Part shown: in pieces, positions 1 to 7,928 of the stretch
Layout: the number at the start of each line of letters is the position of its first letter
Numbering within the stretch: the first letter of the stretch is position 1
Source of the DNA: DASYRM01 sp036004405
GTDB lineage: Bacteria > Acidobacteriota > Vicinamibacteria > Vicinamibacterales > UBA2999
Reading direction: 5' to 3'
Assembly: GCA_036004405.1 (NCBI GenBank)
Contig: DASYRM010000140.1
Location: forward strand, 1 to 53,790
Length of the DNA stretch: 53,790 nt
Notes under the pieces: generated by a model
What the model saw: only the letters and a program-made list of their open reading frames with translations
Database searches by the model: none
What the model was told of the DNA's origin: nothing
Translations under genes and position numbers: made by a program

Positions 1-1
1 T

Positions 2-67
2 CTGGCGCTGGCGGTCCAGAACGTGCTGCGGTCAGTGCCTCCTCCACCAGTGGGGCAGGCGATATGA
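2..67 (+). CDS. C-terminal tail of an upstream gene (partial)
   Basis: An open frame entering from the left edge reads ...VQNVLRSVPPPPVGQAI and stops at TGA 65-67. This stop overlaps the ATG of the next gene at 64 (ATGA), the same coupling used throughout this cluster, so it is very probably the last gene before the first glycosyltransferase in the same operon. Only about 21 residues are visible, too few to assign a family. Confidence 0.6.
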   Translation: MALAVQNVLRSVPPPPVGQAI

Positions 68-1242
68 GACCTCGGGCCGACGCCGACGATCGGATCCGTT
101 TGCTCAAGATCGTGCCGACGCTGCGCTATGGCGGCACCGAACGCCAGTTCATGACGCTCAGCGCGTCGCTGGATCCACGCCGCTTCCGCGTGGAGCTGGC
201 CTGCCTGCGGCCCGGAGGCGGGTTGGCGGCGGAGGCGGTCCGTCACGGGATGCCGGTGGACAGCTACCACATCGGCCCGTTCCACAGCGCGCGCACGCTG
301 ACGCTGCAGACCCGGTTTGCCCGCGAGCTGTCCCGCCGTCGCATCGATGTCGTGCACGCCTACAACTTCTACGGCAACGTGTTCGCCGTGCCGCCCGCGC
401 GGCTGGCGGGCACACCGGTGGTGATCGCGTCGATCCGCGACTGCGGACCGTATCTCACGCCGATGCAGCTGCGGGTGCAACGGCTCGTCTGCCGGGCGGC
501 GACGTGCGTCCTGGTCAACGCACGCGCCGTCCGCGACTGGCTCGTGTCGGACGGCTACGATGCGGATCGCATCGCGGTGATCCCCAACGGCGTCGATCTC
601 GATCACTTCAGCGCGCCGGTGGATCCGGCCGCTGTCCGCTGCAGTCTGGGCGTCGAGCCGGATGCCCCGCTCGTCACCGTGGTGTCGCGGGTGACGCGCC
701 TCAAGGGCCTTGAACAGTTCATCGGCGCCGCCGCGGTGCTGGCCGAGCGGCATCCGCGGGCGCGCTTCGTCGTGGCGGGGGAGCCGGCGCCCGAAGATGA
801 TCACTACCTGGCGTCGCTCCAAAAGCTCGCGGCGAGTTTAGGCGTCGGCGACCGTGTCCAGTTCGCAGGGCTCCGACGTGATGTGCCGGCGCTTCTCGGC
901 GCCTCGACCGTGGCGGTGATGCCGTCGCTGAACGAGGCGCTCTCGAACGCGTTGCTGGAGTCGATGGCAGCGGGCACGCCGACGGTCGCCACCCGCGTCG
1001 GCGGCGCACCCGAAGCCATGACCCACGGCGAAAGCGGCCTGCTCGTGCCGCCCGATGACGTGGCGGCTCTGGCCGCGGCCGTCGGCCGGCTGCTCGACGA
1101 GCCCGCCGCCGCGGCGGTGTATGGCCGTGCGGCGCGGCGGGTGATCGAGGAGCGGTTCTCTTTGCGCACCATGGTCGCCGCCACCGAGCAGCTCTACATC
1201 GAGCTGCTGCGGCAGCGAAGCGCGCGAAGGCACGCGGCATGA
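64..1242 (+). CDS. GT4-family glycosyltransferase
   Basis: A 392-residue GT-B fold retaining glycosyltransferase of family GT4, expected at the cytoplasmic face of the membrane, adding a sugar from a nucleotide donor to a lipid-linked glycan. Visible marks are the N-terminal glycine-rich acceptor loop GGTERQ (residues 23-28), the linker motif IPNGVDLDHF before the second Rossmann domain, and the donor-site E-x7-E motif (E291 and E299, EALSNALLE) followed by MAAGTPTVAT. Length is normal for the family. The start overlaps the stop of the upstream gene (ATGA), and the stop overlaps the flippase start (1239). Being in a run of glycosyltransferases, a flippase and amidotransferases points to exopolysaccharide synthesis. 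The sugar and the linkage cannot be told from sequence. Confidence 0.92.
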   Translation: MRPRADADDRIRLLKIVPTLRYGGTERQFMTLSASLDPRRFRVELACLRPGGGLAAEAVRHGMPVDSYHIGPFHSARTLTLQTRFARELSRRRIDVVHAYNFYGNVFAVPPARLAGTPVVIASIRDCGPYLTPMQLRVQRLVCRAATCVLVNARAVRDWLVSDGYDADRIAVIPNGVDLDHFSAPVDPAAVRCSLGVEPDAPLVTVVSRVTRLKGLEQFIGAAAVLAERHPRARFVVAGEPAPEDDHYLASLQKLAASLGVGDRVQFAGLRRDVPALLGASTVAVMPSLNEALSNALLESMAAGTPTVATRVGGAPEAMTHGESGLLVPPDDVAALAAAVGRLLDEPAAAAVYGRAARRVIEERFSLRTMVAATEQLYIELLRQRSARRHAA

Positions 1243-2711
1243 GAGCGCTTCTCCGGGCGCACGCCCCCTCAGGTCCGGCGCTCTGGCTCGTGCTCGGACG
1301 GGGTCTCGGGTTCATCGCCACCTTTGCCGTGCCCGTCGTGCTGGTGCGCGTGTTCGACCAGACCACCTTCGGTACCTACAAGCAGCTGTTCCTCGTCTAC
1401 GGAACCTTGTACGGCCTGGCGCAGCTCGGCGTGGCGGAGAGTCTCTACTACTTCGTGCCCCGCCGGCCGTCGGAGGCCGGGCGCTACGCGGCCAACGCCA
1501 TGGCGACGCTGGCCGGGACCGGCGTGATCTGCGCCGCAGTGCTGACGCTGACGGCTCCCGCGATCGGCGGCTGGCTGATGAATCCGGCCCTCGCCGGCAC
1601 GCTGCCGCTCCTCGGCGCGTTCCTGGCGCTGATGCTGACGTCGGCGCTGTTCGAAATCGTGCTGGTGGCGCGGGTGCGGTATCGCGCGGCCGCGTGGATT
1701 TATGGAATGTCCGATCTGACGCGCGCCGGGTTTCTGCTGGCGGCGGGGGTGGCGTTCGGCGGCGTGCGCGGGCTGCTCTGGGGCGCCGTGGTCTTCGCGG
1801 CGGTGCGTGTGGCCGTGATGCTGTGGCTGCTGGCCCGCGGGCTCGAGTTCACCTTGCGGCCCAGCCTGACGCTGTGGCGCGAGCAGTGGGCCTACACCGT
1901 GCCGTTCGCGTTGGCGGTCGGACTGGACGTCGTCCAGGCCAACCTCCACAACTATGTGGTTGCGGCGCGGTTCGACCCCGCGATCTTCGCGCTCTACGCG
2001 GTCGGCTGCCTGCAGATTCCGCTCGTCGACGTCCTGACCACCTCCAGCGCCAACGTCATGATGGTGGCGATGGCGCGCGACGGGTTCGATCGCCGCGCCG
2101 CCGACGCGCTCGCGCTCTGGCACGACACCACCCGCCGGCTGGCGCTGATCGTGTTTCCGCTGGTCGTCTTCCTCGTGGTGATGGCGCCCGAGGTGATCAT
2201 CGTCCTCTTCACCCGCCAGTATCTCGACAGCGTTCCGGTGTTCCGGCTCTGGACCTGCATGCTCGTGCTGGCGGTGCCGTGCGTGGATGCCGTGCTGCGT
2301 GCGTGCGCCCAACCGCGCTACCTCCTCGGCCTCAACCTGCTCCGGCTGCTGCTGGTAGGCGTGTCGATCGGCTGGTGCCTGAACGTGTTCGGCCTGCCTG
2401 GCGCCGTGCTGTCGATGCTGGTCGCCACGGCGGCGACGCGCGCGGCAGGCATCACACGTATTGCCCGTCTCACGGCGACGCCGGCATCAGCGGTGCTGCC
2501 GTGGAAGTCGCTCGCGGCCACGGCGGGGTTTGCGCTGGCGGCCGCCGTCCCGGCCCTTGGCCTGGCCCGCGGCGTCTCGCTGCCACCGCTCGTTACGCTC
2601 GCGAGCGCGGCGATCGTCTATGCGCTGGGCTATGGCGCCCTGTGCCTGCGGCTCTTGTCTGGCGTCAGCGCGGGGTCGCCGGTGCCGGTGCTGCAGAGCG
2701 CCGTCCGTTAG
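1239..2711 (+). CDS. Wzx-like polysaccharide flippase (MATE/MOP superfamily)
   Basis: A 490-residue, very hydrophobic polytopic membrane protein with roughly 12-14 predicted helices and few charged loops, the size and profile of the polysaccharide exporter branch of the MOP superfamily. N-terminal features such as GRGLGFIATFAVPVVLVRVFDQTTFGTYKQ resemble the first helices of Wzx/RfbX proteins. The expected role is flipping undecaprenyl-linked repeat units across the inner membrane. It overlaps the upstream glycosyltransferase by four bases, so translation is likely coupled. The gap to the next gene is 29 bases. The family call rests on topology and genomic context; the substrate is unknown. 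Confidence 0.85.
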   Translation: MRALLRAHAPSGPALWLVLGRGLGFIATFAVPVVLVRVFDQTTFGTYKQLFLVYGTLYGLAQLGVAESLYYFVPRRPSEAGRYAANAMATLAGTGVICAAVLTLTAPAIGGWLMNPALAGTLPLLGAFLALMLTSALFEIVLVARVRYRAAAWIYGMSDLTRAGFLLAAGVAFGGVRGLLWGAVVFAAVRVAVMLWLLARGLEFTLRPSLTLWREQWAYTVPFALAVGLDVVQANLHNYVVAARFDPAIFALYAVGCLQIPLVDVLTTSSANVMMVAMARDGFDRRAADALALWHDTTRRLALIVFPLVVFLVVMAPEVIIVLFTRQYLDSVPVFRLWTCMLVLAVPCVDAVLRACAQPRYLLGLNLLRLLLVGVSIGWCLNVFGLPGAVLSMLVATAATRAAGITRIARLTATPASAVLPWKSLAATAGFALAAAVPALGLARGVSLPPLVTLASAAIVYALGYGALCLRLLSGVSAGSPVPVLQSAVR

Positions 2712-2740
2712 CCCGCCGCCACCCATCGACAGCTCACATC

Positions 2741-4609
2741 ATGTGCGGCATTGCCGGAATCATTCGCTGGAACGGCGCCCCCGTCGCCGAGGCCGACCTG
2801 CGCGCGATGTGCGGGGCGATGACCCATCGGGGCCCGGATGACGAGGGTCTCTATCTGAACGGAGGCGTCGGGCTGGGCATGCGCCGGCTGAGCATCATCG
2901 ATCTCGACGGCGGTCATCAGCCGGTGCCCAACGAGGACCGGACCGTCTGGGTGGTGTTCAACGGCGAGATCTACAACTACCGCGCGCTCCGACGTGAGCT
3001 CGAGCGGCGCGGCCACGTGTTCAGCACTGCCAGCGACACTGAGACGATCGTGCACCTCTACGAGGACTATGGGCCGCAGTGCGTCGATCGTCTGCGCGGA
3101 ATGTTCGCGATCGCGATCTGGGACTTGCGCCGGCGCCAGGTGCTGCTCGCGCGCGACCGGCTGGGCATCAAGCCGCTCTACTACGCGGAGCACGACGGCG
3201 AGCTGATCTTCGCCTCGGAGCTGAAGTCTCTCTTGCAGTTGGAGCGCGTGCCCCGTGCGCTCGACTGGGAGGCCGTCCGCCATCTGTTCACGTTCCTCGT
3301 CACGCCCGCGGCGCAGAGCATCGTGCACGGCGTGAAGAAGCTCGAGCCCGCCCGTCTGGGGCTGGCGCGCGATGGCAGCTCGCTGCGCACGCAGCGGTAC
3401 TGGGACGTGGAGTTCGAGCCGGTGCGGGATGCGAGCGAGCCCGAGCTGGTCGAGCAGCTGCGGGCGCTGCTCGACGAGTCGGTGGCGCTGCACCAGGTGA
3501 GCGACGTGCCGGTCGGGGCGTTTCTGAGCGGCGGCGTCGATTCGAGCGCGGTCGTGGCTTCGATGTCGCGGCTCACGGCGCAGCGCGTGAAGACGTTCTC
3601 GGTGGGATTCGCCGACGCCGACTTCTCGGAGCTCGCGCCCGCGCGTGAGGTGGCCTCGCTCCTCGGCACCGAGCACCACGAGCTCATGCTCGACCCCGAC
3701 GTGGTGCCGCTCGTCGAAGACTTCGCGTGGTTCCTCGACGAACCGTTCGGCGATACATCGGCCATCGCCACCTACATGGTGGCCAAGCTCGCCGCCGAAC
3801 ACGTCAAGGTTGTCCTGACCGGCGACGGCGGTGACGAGATCTTCGCGGGCTACGACAAGTACGTGGTCGAGGATCAGGAGCGGGCGTACGACCTGATGCC
3901 GGCCTCGCTCCGCCGTGCCGCCGGCATGGTGGGAGCCGTGATGCCGGAGGGGATGACGGGGCGGCGCTTCCTCCGCCACTTGGCGCTCGACGGGCCGCGC
4001 CGCTACCTCGATGCCCAGTCGATCGTGCATCCCGACGAAGTCCAGACGCTGTTTACGCCGGAGGCCGCGGCGCGGATGGCCCCGTACGACCCGTGGGCGG
4101 CTCCGATGATGCACCTCAGCGCCGGAACCGACTGGATGTCGGCCGTGCAGTACGGCGACCTCCAGAGCTATCTGCCGCTGGACGTGTTGACCAAGGTCGA
4201 TCGCATGACGATGGCGCACTCGATCGAGGCCCGGCCGCCGCTGCTGGACCACCGGCTGGTGGAGTTCGCGGCCACGGTGCCGCCCCCCCTGCGGTATCGC
4301 GACGGCACCACGAAGTACCTGTTCAAGCAGGCGATGCGGGGCGTGCTGCCCGACGCGATCATCGACCGGCGCAAGCAGGGGTTTGCGGTGCCGCTGGCGC
4401 GCTGGTTCAGGGGACCGCTGCGTGGCTATGCACGCGACGTGCTGCTGTCGGAACGGAGCCGGGCGCGCGGCGTCCTCAATCCGGCCGCCGTCGAGCGGCA
4501 GCTCCGGCTCCATCAGCGTGGCCGGGACCTCGACCTGCGGCTGTGGACGATGCTCTCGTTCGAGCTCTGGTGCCGGCGATTCCTCGACAGCCAGGCGGGG
4601 CCGGCATGA
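2741..4609 (+). CDS. asnB: AsnB-type glutamine-dependent amidotransferase (first copy)
   Basis: 622 residues, two domains. The N-terminal Ntn glutaminase starts MCGIAGI, with Cys2 as the nucleophile exposed after Met removal, and carries NGEIYNY. The C-terminal synthetase has the ATP PP-loop SGGVDSS (263-269) and GDGGDEIFAGY. The start at 2741 is forced by the need for Cys2; the frame is open back to 1694 but that part lies inside the flippase. In the family this chemistry makes Asn from Asp, but copies inside exopolysaccharide loci are thought to amidate sugar acids or another glycan precursor. Odd point: the glutaminase C-terminal segment reads KKLEPARLGL where most members have a L-x-PG-H motif. 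It is followed by a GT4 gene overlapping by four bases. Confidence 0.93.
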   Translation: MCGIAGIIRWNGAPVAEADLRAMCGAMTHRGPDDEGLYLNGGVGLGMRRLSIIDLDGGHQPVPNEDRTVWVVFNGEIYNYRALRRELERRGHVFSTASDTETIVHLYEDYGPQCVDRLRGMFAIAIWDLRRRQVLLARDRLGIKPLYYAEHDGELIFASELKSLLQLERVPRALDWEAVRHLFTFLVTPAAQSIVHGVKKLEPARLGLARDGSSLRTQRYWDVEFEPVRDASEPELVEQLRALLDESVALHQVSDVPVGAFLSGGVDSSAVVASMSRLTAQRVKTFSVGFADADFSELAPAREVASLLGTEHHELMLDPDVVPLVEDFAWFLDEPFGDTSAIATYMVAKLAAEHVKVVLTGDGGDEIFAGYDKYVVEDQERAYDLMPASLRRAAGMVGAVMPEGMTGRRFLRHLALDGPRRYLDAQSIVHPDEVQTLFTPEAAARMAPYDPWAAPMMHLSAGTDWMSAVQYGDLQSYLPLDVLTKVDRMTMAHSIEARPPLLDHRLVEFAATVPPPLRYRDGTTKYLFKQAMRGVLPDAIIDRRKQGFAVPLARWFRGPLRGYARDVLLSERSRARGVLNPAAVERQLRLHQRGRDLDLRLWTMLSFELWCRRFLDSQAGPA

Positions 4610-5706
4610 GATCGCCGTTGCCGCGCGTGGCCATCGTCGCCGCCAGCCTCGACATCCTCGGCGGCCAGGGCGTGCAGGCCCGCGCGCTCGCCGATGGCTT
4701 GCGTCACGACGGCTATCCGGTGACGCTCGTGCCGATCAATCCACGCTTTCCGCGCGGACTCGGCTGGGTGCGGAGGATCCGCTTTGTCCGGACGCTCTTG
4801 AATCAGCTGCTCTACCTTCCCAGCCTCGCGCGGCTGGCAAGGGCCGACGTCGTGCACGTGTTCTCGGCATCGTTCTGGTCGTTTCTGCTGGCGCCCGTGC
4901 CGGCGATGGGGGCTGCACGACTGTTCCGTGCGCGGGTCGTGCTGCACTACCACAGCGGCGAGGCGCCGGAGCACCTCGGGCAGTGGGGCGTGCTCGTGCA
5001 CCCGTGGCTGCGCCTCGCGGACGTGATCGTGGTTCCGTCCGGCTACCTCGCGGCCGTGTTTGCCCGCCACGGCCATGCGACGCAGGTCATCCGCAACGTC
5101 GTCGATGTCACGCGCTTCGTGTATCGCGAACGGGTGCCGCTGCGGCCGCGTCTCATCTCCACCCGCAACCTCGAGCCCTACTACCGCGTGGACATCGTGC
5201 TCGAGGCCTTTGCGCTGGTCAGGGCCGAGGTGCCGGCGGCGACGCTGACGCTGGCCGGTTACGGCAGTGAGAGCGCGCGGCTTCGCCGCCTGGCGCGAGC
5301 GGGCGTACGCTTCGTCGGCCGAATCGAGCCGGGCGCGATGCCGCGGCTGCTGGACGACGCCGACATCTACGTCAACGCATCGGTGGTGGACAACCAGCCG
5401 GTGTCGATCCTCGAGGCGCTCGCGGCGGGTCTCCCGGTCGTGTCCACGCCAACCGGCGACATCGCCGCGATGGTCCGGCCGGACGAGACCGGCCTGATCG
5501 CGCCGCCGCTCGATCCGGGCGCGCTGGCCGCGGCAGTGCTGGCCCTGCTGCGGGATCCCGATCGCGCCACGCGCCTGGCGCGCCGTGCCCATGAAGAGTG
5601 CGACCGCTACACCTGGTCGGCCGTGCGCGATCAGTGGGCCGCGGTCTATGCGCCGGGTCCGGCGGCGGACCGGCCGGCGCAGGCTCCCGTACGAGAAACG
5701 GCCTGA
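4606..5706 (+). CDS. GT4-family glycosyltransferase
   Basis: 366 residues, GT-B fold. The start ATG at 4606 overlaps the AsnB stop (ATGA). The N-terminal half has a Rossmann start (RVAIVAASLDILGGQGVQARALADGL) and a middle HYHSGE segment; the C-terminal donor domain has TLAGYGSESARL and the motif DNQPVSILE (262-270), an acidic-x7-Glu version of the usual E-x7-E, followed by ALAAGLPVVSTPTGDI. It is slightly shorter than the other GT4 enzymes here. A cytoplasmic or membrane-associated sugar transferase for the cluster polymer is the likely role; donor and acceptor are unknown. The stop TGA overlaps the next start at 5706. Confidence 0.9.
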   Translation: MRSPLPRVAIVAASLDILGGQGVQARALADGLRHDGYPVTLVPINPRFPRGLGWVRRIRFVRTLLNQLLYLPSLARLARADVVHVFSASFWSFLLAPVPAMGAARLFRARVVLHYHSGEAPEHLGQWGVLVHPWLRLADVIVVPSGYLAAVFARHGHATQVIRNVVDVTRFVYRERVPLRPRLISTRNLEPYYRVDIVLEAFALVRAEVPAATLTLAGYGSESARLRRLARAGVRFVGRIEPGAMPRLLDDADIYVNASVVDNQPVSILEALAAGLPVVSTPTGDIAAMVRPDETGLIAPPLDPGALAAAVLALLRDPDRATRLARRAHEECDRYTWSAVRDQWAAVYAPGPAADRPAQAPVRETA

Positions 5707-7889
5707 TGGATGTCCGCTCCAACCCGTTGACGCCTGCGACGCTGCGCCGTCTGCGGTCGATGTCGCTGACGGAGATGGCGTACCGCGGCCGGCAGGAGGC
5801 CTCGAAGGCGATCGAGCGCTTCGCCCCCGTCGGCCGCGCGGCCGACGCCGACGGCTGGGCGCGCGCGCACGCTCCGGCGCTCGCGGCGCCCGGCGCTGCG
5901 CTTCGACTCCTGCGCGACGTGGCTCCGGGGCGTTTCTTCACCGGCGTGTCGGAGCGTTCGAGCCGCGACCTGCTGCACGCCCGTTTCCCCGAAGAGTGCG
6001 AGCGGATCGTGGCGACGGCGGACGCGGCGCTCGCGGGCCGCTTCGATCTGCTCGGGTACCGCGGATTGTCCTTCGGCGATCCGATCGACTGGCACCTCGA
6101 TCCGGTCTGGTCGCGCCGGGCTCCGCAGATGCATTGGAGCCGGCTCGATGCGCTCGATCAGGCGACCGTCGGCGACAGCAAGGTGGTCTGGGAGCTCAAT
6201 CGCCACCAGTGGCTGGTGCGGCTTGCCCAGGCCTGGATGCTCACACAGGACACCCGCTATGCGTCGGCGTGCCGCGATCACGTCTACGCGTGGCTCGAGG
6301 CCAACCCCGCCGGCGTGGGCGTGAACTGGACCAGCAGCCTCGAGGTCTCGTACCGTCTGATGTCCTGGTGCTGGACCCTGCTGCTCATCAGGGACTGGCC
6401 CGGACTGACGGACCGCTGCGCCCGCGACGTCCTGGCGGCGGTGTGGCAGCACGCCATCTTCGTTCGCCGCTACCTGTCGTACTACTTCTCGCCGAACACC
6501 CACCTCACGGGTGAAGCGCTCGGCCTGCTCCACGCGGGGCTGGTGTTCCCCGAATTCCGTGAAGCCCGCGACTGGCGCCGGCTGGCGCTGCGAGTGCTGC
6601 GGGAGGAGAGCTTCCGGCAGGTCCACGACGACGGCGTCCACTTCGAGCAGTCCACGTGCTACCAGCGCTATACCGCCGATACGTTCCTGGCGCTGCTGAT
6701 CCTGTCGGGCCGCGCCGGCATGCCGGCGCCGCGCGACGTCGCCGAGCGGACGGCGCGCGCGGTGGACATGTTGGCCGCCGTGCAGCGTCCCGACGGGACG
6801 ACGCCGGCCATGGGAGACGCAGACGGCGGCCGACTGCTGCCGGTCACGGAGCGCGCGCCGGACGACAGTCGCGGCACCTGCGCCCTGGGCGCGGCGGTCT
6901 TCAGCCGTCCCGACTTTGCGTGGGCCGCCGGCGGCGTCGCGCCGGAACTGCTCTGGCTGCTGGGCGGTGACGGCCTGCGGCGGTTCGAGGCGCTGCGTGC
7001 CGCGCCGCCGTCGGCTGCATCGCGTCTGTTTCCGTCGGCGTGCGCGGTGATGCGCTCGGCGTGGACACCGGACGCGCACCAGCTGATTGCCGATGCCGGG
7101 CCGCTCGGGTGCCCGGCGAGCAGCGGTCACGGGCACGCCGATCTGCTCAGCGTGCAGCTGTCGATCTTCGGCGACCCGTGCCTGGTGGACGCCGGCACCG
7201 GCTGCTACACGCCGGACCCGGAGTGGCGTGACTACTTCCGCGGGACGGCCGCGCATTCCACGGTGCGGATCGACGGTCGCGATCATGCCGAGCCGGCAGG
7301 GCCGTTCCGCTGGCACCAGCGCCCGTCCGCCCGCGTCCGTTCCTGGCGTTCGGATGCGACGGCCGACGTGCTCGATGCCGAGCACGATGCGTACGACCGG
7401 CTGGCCGATCCGGTCAGGTGCCGCCGCCGGGTGGTGTTCGTGAAGCCCGACTACTGGGTGGTGGTGGACGACCTCGAGGCCGCGGAGAGCCATCGAATCG
7501 AGCTGACCTTCCAGTTCGCTCCCGACGTGCAGATGACCGCCGGACCGCAGGCGTGGATTCGGGCCGAGACGCGGCGGGGGTACACGCTGTGGATGCTGGC
7601 GAGCGCGTCCACGCCCGTCGAAACGGTGATCTCCTGCGGTGAGACGAATCCGCCGCGCGGATGGGTATCGGCCGCGTACGGCCAGCGCGAGCCGGCGCCG
7701 ACCGTGACGTTCACAACGGTCGCGCCGCTGCCGTGGCGCGCGGTCACGCTGCTCGTCCCCGCGACCGGCGCGACAGAGCCGCCGCCGGTAACGGTGCAGC
7801 GTGACGAGCTGGGACGCCCCGCGGTGGTCCAGTTCGATCCGCCACGGCGTTCCGTGCACGTCGCCGGCGACGGCGTCGTCGTCGGTTAG
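5706..7889 (+). CDS. Heparinase II/III-like polysaccharide lyase family protein
   Basis: 727 residues from the ATG at 5706, which shares a base with the upstream stop; a longer frame from 5598 would overlap the glycosyltransferase. The middle is an alpha/alpha-toroid: WELNRHQWLVRLAQAWMLT, then NWTSSLEVSYRLMSW, then the signature FEQSTCYQRYT near residue 313. The C-terminal half is the heparinase II/III beta-sandwich, with GHGHADLLS near 475 and VDAGTGCYT. Family members cleave uronic-acid-containing polymers by beta-elimination. In exopolysaccharide loci, including those associated with exosortase, such enzymes probably edit or free the polymer. No clear signal peptide is visible, which is unusual for a lyase acting outside the membrane. 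Confidence 0.9.
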   Translation: MDVRSNPLTPATLRRLRSMSLTEMAYRGRQEASKAIERFAPVGRAADADGWARAHAPALAAPGAALRLLRDVAPGRFFTGVSERSSRDLLHARFPEECERIVATADAALAGRFDLLGYRGLSFGDPIDWHLDPVWSRRAPQMHWSRLDALDQATVGDSKVVWELNRHQWLVRLAQAWMLTQDTRYASACRDHVYAWLEANPAGVGVNWTSSLEVSYRLMSWCWTLLLIRDWPGLTDRCARDVLAAVWQHAIFVRRYLSYYFSPNTHLTGEALGLLHAGLVFPEFREARDWRRLALRVLREESFRQVHDDGVHFEQSTCYQRYTADTFLALLILSGRAGMPAPRDVAERTARAVDMLAAVQRPDGTTPAMGDADGGRLLPVTERAPDDSRGTCALGAAVFSRPDFAWAAGGVAPELLWLLGGDGLRRFEALRAAPPSAASRLFPSACAVMRSAWTPDAHQLIADAGPLGCPASSGHGHADLLSVQLSIFGDPCLVDAGTGCYTPDPEWRDYFRGTAAHSTVRIDGRDHAEPAGPFRWHQRPSARVRSWRSDATADVLDAEHDAYDRLADPVRCRRRVVFVKPDYWVVVDDLEAAESHRIELTFQFAPDVQMTAGPQAWIRAETRRGYTLWMLASASTPVETVISCGETNPPRGWVSAAYGQREPAPTVTFTTVAPLPWRAVTLLVPATGATEPPPVTVQRDELGRPAVVQFDPPRRSVHVAGDGVVVG

Positions 7890-7928
7890 TTCTCGTTCTT
7901 CCTCGATCCAATACCTCTCTCAACCGCC

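Noticed and set aside
1694..2740. Open frame extending the first AsnB upstream by 349 codons
   Set aside because: It lies wholly within the flippase in another frame, is Arg/Ala/Gly-rich, and AsnB needs Met-Cys at its start (2741).
2708..4513. 601-codon minus-strand frame opposite AsnB
   Set aside because: A GC-rich shadow: composition is dominated by Arg, His and Gln, with no domain, and it is antisense to a gene with full motifs.
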